Of a stretch of 64,000 nucleotides of DNA, positions 33,101 through 40,943 are shown piece by piece. The stretch comes from Gongronella butleri. Lineage: Eukaryota > Mucoromycota > Mucoromycetes > Mucorales > Cunninghamellaceae. The notes under the pieces were generated by a model. That model searched no databases. It saw only the letters and a program-made list of their open reading frames with translations, and was not told where the DNA came from. A program made the position numbers and the translations under genes. How positions within the stretch are numbered: the first letter of the stretch is position 1; the number at the start of each line of letters is the position of its first letter. Location: contig JAIWZP010000006.1 in the NCBI GenBank assembly GCA_025201375.1, positions 806,001-870,000 on the forward strand. Reading direction: 5' to 3'.

Positions 33101-33697
33101 AAATGTTGGTGCATGATCTTGTGACGTGTCCATCAGTGCAGCATCCTTGAGCCAGGCGGCCAGTCGCTTGGTCCAAGTCGGCAAAGGGGTGGCGTGCAGG
33201 TGCGCATTGAAATCCCCTCCAACAATCCAATGGGCATCCTCGTCCGTATCTGCAATAGACGAAAAAAAAGGGAGAGATGTGAATTCACTCCAAAAAGGTG
33301 CTTTTTGATGATTGTGCGGTGGGGCATAGACATTCACCACGTTGTAGGAGGTGGATGTCTGGCTGTCGTGTATGAGGGCCCAAATCACGCGTTGATCGCG
33401 TGAGATGACCGAGTCGAGTATTGAAAGTCGCGGGTGTAGGGCCACAATGGCGGCGGATTTGGTGAATACCGATTGTGTGCCGAATGATCTGGTGAATTGG
33501 TGTACATGTCGATGCGAGAGGTGATGATCTGGGCCATTATACAGGTCTTGCATAAGGAGCAGATCGAGCGAGAGGTGTTTTGATTGTAGATATTTGGTGA
33601 ATTGTTGATGTCGGCGGGTGCTGAGTGTGTGTGAGGATGCGTCCTTGAATACGCCATTGGCGTTCAAGGACGCGACGCGCAAATGGTCTCTACTCAT
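30200..33697 (-). CDS. LINE ORF2: APE endonuclease / reverse transcriptase
   Basis: A 1,165-residue enzyme for target-primed reverse transcription. Residues 1-235 form an apurinic-like endonuclease: VASLNANGVF, the metal-binding QD segment (LLMQDLY in place of the usual QE), WIVGGDFNAHL, TIDYLFVSPS and SDHRLVWMDL. The reverse transcriptase spans roughly 440-760, with NWRPLSMINCDAKVFTRMLA, GFVAGRHI, ARGLRQGDPLSPLLFNLMIE and the catalytic YADDLAIM. Near the C-terminus MCQFCHSTIENDIHFIFACP is a zf-RVT-type CxxC...HxxxxxC zinc finger found in many LINEs. The start ATG overlaps the ORF1 stop as TAATG, so translation probably depends on re-initiation. No stop or frameshift is seen. Confidence 0.96.
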   Translation of the reverse strand: MSRDHLRVASLNANGVFKDASSHTLSTRRHQQFTKYLQSKHLSLDLLLMQDLYNGPDHHLSHRHVHQFTRSFGTQSVFTKSAAIVALHPRLSILDSVISRDQRVIWALIHDSQTSTSYNVVNVYAPPHNHQKAPFWSEFTSLPFFSSIADTDEDAHWIVGGDFNAHLHATPLPTWTKRLAAWLKDAALMDTSQDHAPTFQRGNSTTTIDYLFVSPSIYRLSARLANEHVTFSDHRLVWMDLASPTTVTGPGMWRFNPFLLEDADFCDVTLASIAMLIERKWHDDASPDEIIAIWEHLKQLISSIARDMGPRIAGRRRREWQRMQATEKRLLADSPAHKPSPALLDHQKVMDAWISNDMERLITRSATRWAEKGEQSNAYFFKVIKQRNTSTTMRAVIRPDGSMASNTDEILSTAHDFYVSLYSPESRDKAASREILSAVPPSVKLKKGEKNDLLEPPSLELVSQMLSNSPRRKSPGPDGLPFELYIWLFETSPAALDLFTRLLANALDGAIPSTWQQTRMLLLYKKKGDIHDLRNWRPLSMINCDAKVFTRMLADRLRKPLARMLNPAQTGFVAGRHISSHGWVAQALMEQQCRYQNSSHQVRKGAWVMACLDQEKAYDRIHPDYMADALRRFGFPKKTIDTLQKLLFGTDVTLSINGFQAEPFRQARGLRQGDPLSPLLFNLMIEPLIRSIIKEPAIRGIAPFGASYASPSANARPTYRVKIMAYADDLAIMLQKPADWDVLMGIYDKYALASNARLNVHKTELISLSGNPHPAWWQVRHATGAQWHDKLSTNAAKYLGFPLYSTPAQLNTFLADLTRKVEIQCQRHKRRNLSIRGSSLVTNALILSKIWHVVRVTPVPLTWLNKIRARARSILMNFNITPAWDVVTRPKDEGGLGAIDPVTQQLALQIHLCKRFMKDPSNTTDPMLSFFGGVFHRAYGDVDLLTASSLGAPRYTSTFPWHARLELALNALRQTPGWAIDAATKILCLHTPIAAKPVPIHKVTPRLIRHTQHPRFQPDTSQPPPYLMRLDCDRRDWRRIWKHRDIAHKTCTIWWRLLTECLPTAAHMFKRQHRDFQTPMCQFCHSTIENDIHFIFACPPKHAIWAQQQVDHKVQLLDSDIKFWLRRPSRCPANLLPLFNASILAAWKHHFEQVGPAIDASRKRS

Positions 33698-35223
33698 TAT
33701 TGAGTAGAGGTGGCAGTCCCTTGCGGGTCCGCCTGGTGGCCACCAGTGGCCTCATTTGCGTGTCCATCCGTGCGATTGCGGTTGTCAATGTCCATTGGCT
33801 TGGCCTCGGACGTCTTGGCGCGCGTGCGTCGATCATTTTCATCGGACCCATCGACCTTGGTGCGAGCAACAGGTTTTTTGGGGGTGTGGGCACCAGTGAT
33901 TGTCGCCGCCTTCAGGTTGGAGCGCGACGTGGTGCTGCGGAGTTCTCGCGTCGTTGGTGCTGGTGTCATGTTGGCTGGTCTGTTGGCATTGGGGGCCTTG
34001 TAGCTAGGGTCCTCCATGGGGTCGTCTTCCACATTGCACGTGTTTTCATCGTTTGTGTCATTTTCGTCATCATCTCCCCCAGCAGTCCCCGGCAAGACGG
34101 GCACAGGGTTGTCTGCCAGAGGGGAATCCGGCGTCGTGGAGGGCGAGTCAGCGTCCATCTCGGTCTCAATTTCCATTTCCGTGGATTTTGACGTTACGGG
34201 TGACGTGGATCGCGGAATTGATGGGCGTCGCGAGGCGAGGGCCGCGGCAGCGGCTTCACGGGGCGTGGGGTCGAGGTTGGCGCGAGCGCGGTCGTATTGT
34301 TCCAAGCGAATTGCATCCTCACTGCGTTTGTCAGGGCAATTAGCTTGGTAGTGCCCCTTTTTTTCGCATTTGAAGCATGTGATGCGTAGCAACCGGGGGC
34401 ATTCCTCTCTTTTGTGTGCGGTCGTGCGGCAGCGATGGCAGAATGCGGGGGCAAAACGATAGGAGGCCGGGACGTGCATGTTGAAATGCTCGAGCCAAAG
34501 CGTGCGATGGTCACCAAGATTGGCATATCGATGGTTCTCGTCATCTTGACGCGGTGTGGCATCCAGGGTGACCGTGACTTCACCCTCAAAATACTTGCCT
34601 TGCATGATTTTTTTAATGAGGACGACGTGTCCCCAAGGGCGGAGGTCGTGACACAATTTGTCGGCGAGTTCTTGGTCGTTTTGGCATCCCGTCAATTGGC
34701 TGAGAGAAACCACGTGTAGGATTGGTCCATCAGACTCGGCGCGCTCAGATCCGGTCGAGTAAGCGCGCACTTTTTGTCCATTCACGTCTAGACCTTCCGA
34801 TGTTGCACGAAAAGACACTTCGCGGTCTGCAAATTTCACCTCAATCATCAAATTGGGGCGTTTGTCCGAGCCGTATTTAGACACGGGGCGGGCACAGTCA
34901 CCGATAAAGGGACCAAACTTGTCTTCAATCAGCTTGTAGGCCTCGGTGTGGTGCGCAAAAGGGGGATTGTCGCCAAAGTCGAAAAGCACGGCGTCTGGTT
35001 GCAATTGGTTTTGCAAATAGGCCGTGGCACGGTGCATCGTCCATGTTTTCTGGAAATGGGGGTCCATGTAGATCTGTTTGACCGTCGTCGTGGCATTGCT
35101 GCTCGCGGCAGCCCGTCGATTGAGCGAGGTTGGGATCGTCGCCTTGGCCATGCTGCGCTTGACCACGAGATTCCATTGACCACCATCCGTCCCTATAGGG
35201 GGGCCGGTGTCATCGATTTCCAT
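33697..35223 (-). CDS. LINE ORF1: Gag-like nucleic-acid-binding protein
   Basis: A 508-residue protein, start MEIDDTGPPIGTDGGQ. The middle carries two CCHC zinc knuckles, CHRCRTTAHKREEC and CFKCEKKGHYQANC (both C-x2-C-x4-H-x4-C), which bind the element RNA. The region before them (about residues 55-260) looks like an RRM-like RNA-binding segment, by analogy with other LINE ORF1 proteins. The last 200 residues are acidic and Ser/Thr/Asp-rich, probably disordered. The stop TAA shares its final A with the ORF2 start. It is intact. Confidence 0.9.
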   Translation of the reverse strand: MEIDDTGPPIGTDGGQWNLVVKRSMAKATIPTSLNRRAAASSNATTTVKQIYMDPHFQKTWTMHRATAYLQNQLQPDAVLFDFGDNPPFAHHTEAYKLIEDKFGPFIGDCARPVSKYGSDKRPNLMIEVKFADREVSFRATSEGLDVNGQKVRAYSTGSERAESDGPILHVVSLSQLTGCQNDQELADKLCHDLRPWGHVVLIKKIMQGKYFEGEVTVTLDATPRQDDENHRYANLGDHRTLWLEHFNMHVPASYRFAPAFCHRCRTTAHKREECPRLLRITCFKCEKKGHYQANCPDKRSEDAIRLEQYDRARANLDPTPREAAAAALASRRPSIPRSTSPVTSKSTEMEIETEMDADSPSTTPDSPLADNPVPVLPGTAGGDDDENDTNDENTCNVEDDPMEDPSYKAPNANRPANMTPAPTTRELRSTTSRSNLKAATITGAHTPKKPVARTKVDGSDENDRRTRAKTSEAKPMDIDNRNRTDGHANEATGGHQADPQGTATSTQ

Positions 35224-35340
35224 GCTGGATTGAGGTCGCGTTGGTGTTGCTTTGGTAGAAAAAAAAAAAAAAAAGGGACAAAATATGTGGTGCTAAAAGT
35301 TTACCCGGGTAGAAAAGTGAACTTTAGCGGGAAGAAAGGT

Positions 35341-35357
35341 TTGACCCCTTCTTTCTA
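35341..35357. repeat. LINE target-site duplication, right copy
   Basis: TTGACCCCTTCTTTCTA, identical to 29971-29987. The host repeat continues immediately afterwards (AGCAAATGTGCAATAAAAATC), matching copy B near 52975-53000 (AGCTAATCTGCAATAAAAATC). Confidence 0.9.
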
Positions 35358-35630
35358 AGCAAATGTGCAATAAAAATCGGGGGTCGATCAAGCTGTTTTC
35401 GAGGAACGGGCAATCAAAGCCAAATTTTAGAAATAAAATTTCTGCATCACTTTTGGTCGTACGCTGGTGAAACTGGGTTCATCCGACAGTGAATCGAATT
35501 CTGCATTTATTGTCACAGCAGCACACCATCCTTTGTCTTGTCCACTGCCGAGAAAATCGAAGCTGAAATGTTTGATTGGGCGTTGCAAGCGTACAAATGT
35601 TGCGCGTTGTCATGATCCCATCTGGACAAA
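35341..35630 (+). repeat. Dispersed repeat family, copy A, middle part
   Basis: Continuation of copy A after the LINE. It includes GGTTCATCCGACAGTGAATC (B has GAGTTCATCCAACAGAGAATC), TTGTCACAGCA, and GCCGAGAAAATCGAAGC followed by TGAAATG and GCGTTGCAAGCGTACAAA. The last blocks are shared with copy C (38140-38225). The match breaks again at about 35630. Confidence 0.7.
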
Positions 35631-36288
35631 TTCTTTTTTTTTTTCTTCTCACTTTTCTCCTCGCCCGATTACCAAACCACCTCCAACACACGCCCAAGGT
35701 CGCCAGATTCTCAACACTCTTTTCCCCATCTCGCTGGCACCTCTGGATCGTGCGCAATCGCTGTTTTCCTTTTTTTTCCTTCTTTATTTTACGCGTCGGG
35801 GCGCGACGCGACGCGCCCAATCCCGCCTAATTCCGCTCGGCATTGTTGTGCGACCTCGGTGGCAGACCCCCGTCCGTTGGTCGCCAACGCCGTGGCTCTC
35901 CCCCCTGTTTCCCCCTTTTTTTTCCCTTCTTTTTTTTTCCTTACCTTTCCTGTCTGTTTCCCTTTTTTTTTTTCTTTTCTTTTTCTTTACCGTTCTCAAC
36001 ACCAGCATCGCTCGTCCCCAACTCTCTCCCTAGTGTTGACCAATAAAAGAGGCTATTCCCCCTCACCACATGACTGACCCGTCTTACACGCCAACAAGCT
36101 CGCTGCCACCCGCACCACGCCGCATACGCGGCTACGCGGCTCGACAAGAGCGTCGTGCAGCTCGCCAGGCCGAGCCCGTGCCAAGCGTCGCCGCCCAGCA
36201 AGGTCGGACGCGTCGACGCCGAAGACAACATCATGGACACAGGGGTGAGAGCGGGCCGGACCATGACACGCGTCGGCGTTGCCGGGCA
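35631..36288 (+). other. 0.66 kb gene-like segment inserted in repeat copy A
   Basis: Compared with copy C, the repeat is interrupted between GGACAAAT (about 35630) and GATAAAATGA (about 36290). The inserted sequence differs in character: C/T-rich with long T runs, a GACGCGACGCGC stretch, then GACCAATAAAAGAGGC and an ATG at 36070 opening MTDPSYTPTSSLPPAPRRIR. The frame is Arg/Ala-rich and runs 76 codons, ending in the flanking repeat at 36300. It looks like a promoter, T-rich leader and first exon of some host gene carried here, but no parent gene is visible in this window. The ends and the source are uncertain. Confidence 0.4.
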
Positions 36289-36600
36289 GGGATAAAATGA
36301 TCCCCTTATGCGTGTCTTTCCACTTGTAAGATTTAAGCCTGGTCGAATAGCAGCTTGACGCGCTAGAGACAAAATTGTGAATTTATGGAGCATTGTCAAT
36401 TTTCTTGCCAACAGTCAGATCAACCCCCGGTTTTTAATATTGTTCTGAAAAGAGAGAGACCAAAATGCTCATATGCCAAAATTTCATGGAGCTGCAAGCA
36501 GCCAAGCACTCGATGGTGCACCACATCGACTTTCAAAAATGACGATTTTCCATCAATTTTCCAAGGGGTACAGTCACGAATTTCTGCATCCCTTTAAACT
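36289..36600 (+). repeat. Dispersed repeat family, copy A, right part
   Basis: Resumes the match to copies C and E: GTGAATTTAT, AGATCAACC, TTCTGAAAAGAGAGAGACC, a CACTCGATGG block and CCAAGGGGTACAGTC followed by ACGAATTT. The similarity stops near 36600. Confidence 0.65.
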
Positions 36601-36810
36601 TTGGCTCTACCGCTGTCGCAGAAATAAATCAACACGATGCTTCTGCTTCCTGGCTTTCATTTGAGCCTATTAGTTTTTGTGTAGGGCCATTCTTTCAGGA
36701 TTTTCTTTTTTTTTTCAGGAGGGCAACTCTCTATTTTCGACATTTTTTGCGCCTTTTTTCATCATACATGCTTAGTTCTATTTGGCAACCAAATACAATA
36801 ACATTGTTCT

Positions 36811-37918
36811 TTATTCGTGCTGCTGCTTATCCCAATCACTCCAATACTGCTTGATCTTGCCATCACAGCGTGAATGGCTGAAGGGCTCAAGAGTATTTTC
36901 CTCGGAGCCATATCCCACCCATTTGATTTTGTATTTGTACAAATGGGGGGTATGACTGCCATTGGGTTGCTGCTGGGGGTGGGCTTCCTTGACGGCGTCA
37001 TCGTCCACTTCGTGGCCGACAATCCTCTCTACTTCATAGTCCTTCTCTCCAATTGAGGGACGACGAGAAGAGGGGAGCGCACTGTTGTTGCGCGTTGTTG
37101 CAGCAGTGGTGGTGGTGGTGGCGGGAATGTCGTCGAACAACGTTTCTTCGTCCTCCTCCGAAGCAGCGGTCGTGGTCGCAGGCGCGAACACAAGAGAGCC
37201 TTGCTCGATGGCCACTCCGATCTCCTGGGCATTCGCCGCCAGAGGATCAAACGCTAATGGAACAACGTTTCTTCGTCCTCCTCCGAGGTAGCGGTCGTGG
37301 CCGCAGGCGCGAACACAAGAGTGCCTTGTTCCATGGCCACTCCGTCCTCCTGGGCATTCGCCGCCAGAGGATCAAACGCTAATGGGAAGTCCTCGGCATG
37401 GTCAAAGAAGGTAATTGCTCCGTTCTCTGGAAATTGACGGCGACCTACGCGCAAAACTGATCGTTAAATTCTATGCATTTTGTCCAAAATAGGATTGAAT
37501 AGGATATTACGGTTCAGCAGAGAGTGGTGGAGATTGCAAGGATTTGGGTGCCAACTTGATGACAGGAGACGGGGGAGATGTCGCATGGTAGTCGGTGCTA
37601 TAGAATGACAAATGGCAAAAAAAAAAAAAAATAATAAGTCAGGTTTCGTCTCTGGATTCGGATCCATTTGTCATACTTTGTGCGTTGCTCCTTGCAAAGG
37701 TGCTTAAAGTCGCTCTTGATGCATCGCCAAAGCTCGTCTTCGTTAAGCATTGTCACGCTAAAACCTCACACCTTGGAGGAGCCGCCTGTTCGGTAGCATC
37801 GCTGGCAAACCAAGCGGTTGTCGTTAGATTTTTTGCCAGATCGACCTTTTTTGATGATAGGTTCGCCGGCCAGTCTTTTTAGCTCAACTTCAACTTGTAA
37901 TAAAGTATCATATCTCAT
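36811..37918 (-). pseudogene. Broken chromodomain gene
   Basis: The C-terminal exon (36811 to about 37215) encodes a chromodomain: DYEVERIVGHEVDDDAVKEA, then LYKYKIKWVGYGSEENTLEP, ending CDGKIKQYWSDWDKQQHE. Upstream on the same strand, ATG at 37918 opens MRYDTLLQVEVELKRLAGEP and reaches LVCQRCYRTGGSSKV before an in-frame TGA (37766-37768). The same frame resumes as MLNEDELWRCIKSDFKHLCK. A further possible exon lies at 37500-37600. A 125-bp tandem duplication (37136-37385) is not a multiple of three; the first copy's frame (DEETLF) hits TAG at the junction, whereas the second continues into the chromodomain. The protein family beyond the chromodomain is not recognised; a transposon-derived origin is possible. 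It lies between two repeat copies. Confidence 0.6.
37136..37385. repeat. 125-bp tandem duplication inside the chromodomain gene
   Basis: Two head-to-tail units (37136-37260 and 37261-37385), each starting AACAACGTTTCTTCGTCC and ending AAACGCTAATGG, with only a few substitutions. The unit length shifts the reading frame. Confidence 0.9.
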
Positions 37919-38009
37919 ATGATACAATGGAAATTGGTCTTCATAATGTCAGAAAAATGCGTGAAGAGGTGAGAAAGAAAAACACAGTCAGGGTTCAGGG
38001 GTCGACTGT

Positions 38010-39190
38010 AAAACTGATCACGCCTGTATTCAAATGGCGACTTCCCCCCCTTTTTTTTTCACCTTGCATCTAGAGCGCACAGGTGAAGCGAAAAGAATCT
38101 GCGAATTCGATTGATGGTCAAATGCTGCATTTCTTGTCACAGCAACACGTCTCGTTTTACTATGTGCGTTGCCGAGAAAATCGAGGTTGAAATGTTCGAC
38201 TCTGCGTTGCAAGCGTACAAAGGTCGCGCATCGACTTTGTCGAGCAGGGACAAAATGACAACCAGACGTGCATCTTTTCACACATGCAAGTTTGAGCCCG
38301 ATTGATGCATTATTTTGCGCGCCGTGGTCAAAAACGTGAATTTATCGATAATTGTCCGATTTTCTCGTCAACGGCCCGATTGACCTCAATTTTTTACGCT
38401 TTTTCTGAAAAGAGAGTGACCAAAGTACCGTAAAAACAAACATCAAGTGATTGCAGTCACTCGATGGCGCGCCATGCCGATTTCAATTTTCCTGGGTGGT
38501 CAGTCGACCATTTTCAAGTCGCAAAAATCAAGTCTCTGAATAGCCACGCCATTCACACCCGGGATAAACATGCCCTGTTTATCAACGGAAATGCAGTAAA
38601 AACCTGGGGTCCATGATGTAGTTTTGGTGAAAATGCAATTTATTGCCTGTTTTTGTCCCCAAGGGTAACCCGCCAAAAAATAGCTGCAGCACCTTGCGAC
38701 GCAGCTCATCAGAAGGAGCACGACCTGGCGCGTACGTGGATACCCGTGATCGATGAAAACAATCAGTTTCCACACGGACCAGAACAAAAGACTGTTTTGC
38801 AGGCACACCAAAACAGGCGCTGAAGCGCGTTTTGGTCGTGGTACGCGCTCCTTGTGCGCATCAAATCCGTACACCTGATGTAATACTTGCTGGTAGACGC
38901 GTCGGCGTGGCTCGGTGATGCGTTTTCTGCACCACAAGTTACCCGTGACGTTAAATCGAAAATCCGGTACGATTCGTTTTTAAACAAATCGATCATCCTG
39001 TTTTTTGGCGTTTTTCGTGGTTTCTCCATATACTTCAACGTGTGTGCAAGTTTGGCGCGATTTCGGAGACCCATTTTTCTCAATTTTGATCTGAGGGCTC
39101 GCGAGGGCTGATTTTGGATTTGCGTGTTGCCCTGTTTTGAAAGCTGCGATTTGCGTCCCATTGGGATCATCCATGCTGCCCTTTGACATT
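38010..39190 (+). repeat. Dispersed repeat family, copy C
   Basis: Its left part matches the middle of copy A (TTGTCACAGCAACACG; GCCGAGAAAATCGAGG; GCGTTGCAAGCGTACAAA). The central part has TTTTCTGAAAAGAGAGTGACC and a CACTCGATGGCGCGCC block (as in E). The right part matches copy D (CACGCCATTCACACCCGGGATAA; CATCAGAAGGAGCACGACC; TTTTTCGTGGTTTC; GTGTGCAAGTTTGGC). It links the 5' type (A, B) and 3' type (D, E) copies into one family order. The frame shared with D and E carries one TGA. Confidence 0.7.
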
Positions 39191-39790
39191 GAACGCGATT
39201 CGGGTGATGGATGGCGTGTCTAACCTTTTTTTTTTTTTTTTTTTTTACATAAAAAAAGCAATAAAGAATCAAAATTGATGCGCAGTGGAGTGCCAAGGTG
39301 GGTGGCGCAGGGCCGCACCGACAGTGCACTTTGAACCTGCGCATTGCAGCGCCTGCATGCGATGCAGTGGCTTTATGCTGGCCTGTACGCGTCGTGCATT
39401 GTGAAAAGTCTGTCGGACCTGCGCCTCCCCTTTCTTTTTTTTCTTTTTCTCGGCTGAACTTGTCTTGCTTTGCCAAGACACAATGAGGATGTGAAGCACT
39501 ACAGGTAAAAAAAAAAAGAAGAAGTTGAGAGGCGCTTCATGCTTTTGTGGCGTGCGACGCGTGCAAAGTCCTTGAAAATGGGATTGACTTGGATCATGCG
39601 GGGCCCAATTGCCACGAAAAAGGACAGGTCCTGAGGCTCTGGCCTTGTGATTGGCCGCAGCGCTTTTCATTGAGCACAGTGTGACCTATTTTTAGCCTTT
39701 TTGGTACCTTGGCTGCTCAATTTTTTTTCTTGTCCTGGCCAAAACTCCGTGTTTACGTCTCTCTTTCACGTTCTCATCTCCCTCTTTTAA
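39191..39790. other. Intergenic: tropomyosin upstream region
   Basis: Begins with a T run (39223-39246). Mixed sequence follows with no recognised exon. The last 70 bases before 39791 are T/C-rich, the usual leader type. Confidence 0.5.
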
Positions 39791-40620
39791 TGGAAAAATT
39801 CAAGGAAGTAAGTTGATACGCGTGCGAGGCCGGGGTGACGCGCAAATTGGAAGGTGTTTATTCACCGTGGGGCGGGCAACAAGAGAGAAAAAAAAAAGGA
39901 CGTGATGGCTTTGCTGTTGTCCCATCAGTCGCCTATTTTTTTTGCACTTGGTCGTCTTGGCAACAGCGACAAGCTTGAAGGGGGGGCTGATAAAGTCGTG
40001 TTGGTTTCTCATCATCTTGGGTTGTCTTGGTTTAGAAACTCAACACTCTGCGCGCGGAAGCCGATGAGGCGACTGCCCGTGCTGACGAGCTTGATGTCAA
40101 GGTCAAGCAATTGCAAGCGGAGCACACGTCCAAGGACCACGAATTGCTGTCTCTGCAAATCCGTGTGAAGAACCTCGAGGAACAATTGGAAAAGACGGAA
40201 AGCCAGCTCAAGACGACGTCGACCAAGTAAGCACTCTTTTTTTTTTTTTTACATCACGAGGAAGCCTTTAGCTTTTGGGGAGCCATTGGGGGAAAAAAAA
40301 AGGGGAGGAGAAAAAGGGGGTGCCACGAGATGAAAACGAGGTGCTCACACACACCCTTTTTTTTTCTTTCTTTTAGCTTCAACGAGGCTGACCTCAAGGC
40401 CGAGGAGGCTGAGCGCCGTGTCGCGAGCCTTGAGAAGGAATTGGAGGAGAAGGAGGCCCAATACGAGGAATTGGTCGAGAAGACCAACGCTTCCAAGGCC
40501 GAGCTCGAGGAATTGGCGCGTCAGGTAGGATCCAAAAGCGACGTTTTTGCGCGCAAAAACACAGCACTCATTGCTCTTTTTCTTTTTTTTTTTTTTTCTG
40601 CCTAGTTTGACGAATTGTAA
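39791..40620 (+). CDS. Tropomyosin (short fungal type)
   Basis: Actin-filament-binding coiled coil. Four coding exons: 39791-39808 (MEKFKE), 40036-40226, 40377-40524 and 40606-40620 (FDEL), giving 123 residues. The sequence is an uninterrupted heptad repeat: KLNTLRAEADEATARADELD, IRVKNLEEQLEKTESQLK, EEAERRVASLEKELEEKEAQ, ending LEELARQFDEL. The N-terminus resembles yeast tropomyosins (M-D-K-x-R-E-K). The length is near three 40-residue actin-spanning units, whereas S. pombe Cdc8 and budding yeast Tpm2 have four (161 residues). I looked in the two longer introns for a missing exon and saw none. The final exon codes for only four residues plus stop. Confidence 0.88.
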
Positions 40621-40943
40621 GCGGAATGCTGCTCTCTTTTCTCCATCAGTCATTGTCGTATTCTCCTTGCAAGCCCTATTACCCTCGTTTTTTTCTCTCT
40701 TTCTCTTCTCTCTTTTGATGCTTGTTCAGTGATCAATTTATAATAAAGGCTTTTTCACGCTTGCGGCCCACAGTCAAAAAAAAAAAGTGAGAAACGGCGG
40801 AGTCTGAACCACATTAGTGCCACATGTCCAGAGCGATTTTTGTTTTGCTTTTTCTTTCTCACTTCCGTTTGTTGCAGCAAGTGCCCCATTTCTTTTTTTT
40901 TTTCTTTCCCGTTCTTGCTTTTTTTTTTTTTTTTTTTTTACCA

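Larger units (their letters stand above)
29988..35340 (-). mobile_element. Full-length non-LTR retrotransposon (LINE), two intact ORFs
   Basis: A 5,353-base element in minus orientation. Its 3' end is a poly(A) tail (T run at 29988-30002), and it is bounded by a perfect 17-bp target-site duplication. It carries a 5' leader of about 117 bases, ORF1 (33697-35223) with paired CCHC knuckles, ORF2 (30200-33697) with an APE-type endonuclease and reverse transcriptase, and a 3' UTR of about 200 bases ending in a purine-rich stretch. Neither ORF is disrupted, and with the perfect duplication this suggests a recent insertion. There are no long terminal repeats. Clade assignment (Tad1-like, L1-like or other) needs a tree. 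The element sits inside a copy of the dispersed repeat family, and copy B supplies the unoccupied site. Confidence 0.95.

Noticed and set aside
35479..35820. Minus-strand 113-codon frame near the LINE
   Set aside because: Spans the junction of the repeat and the inserted segment; no recognisable content.
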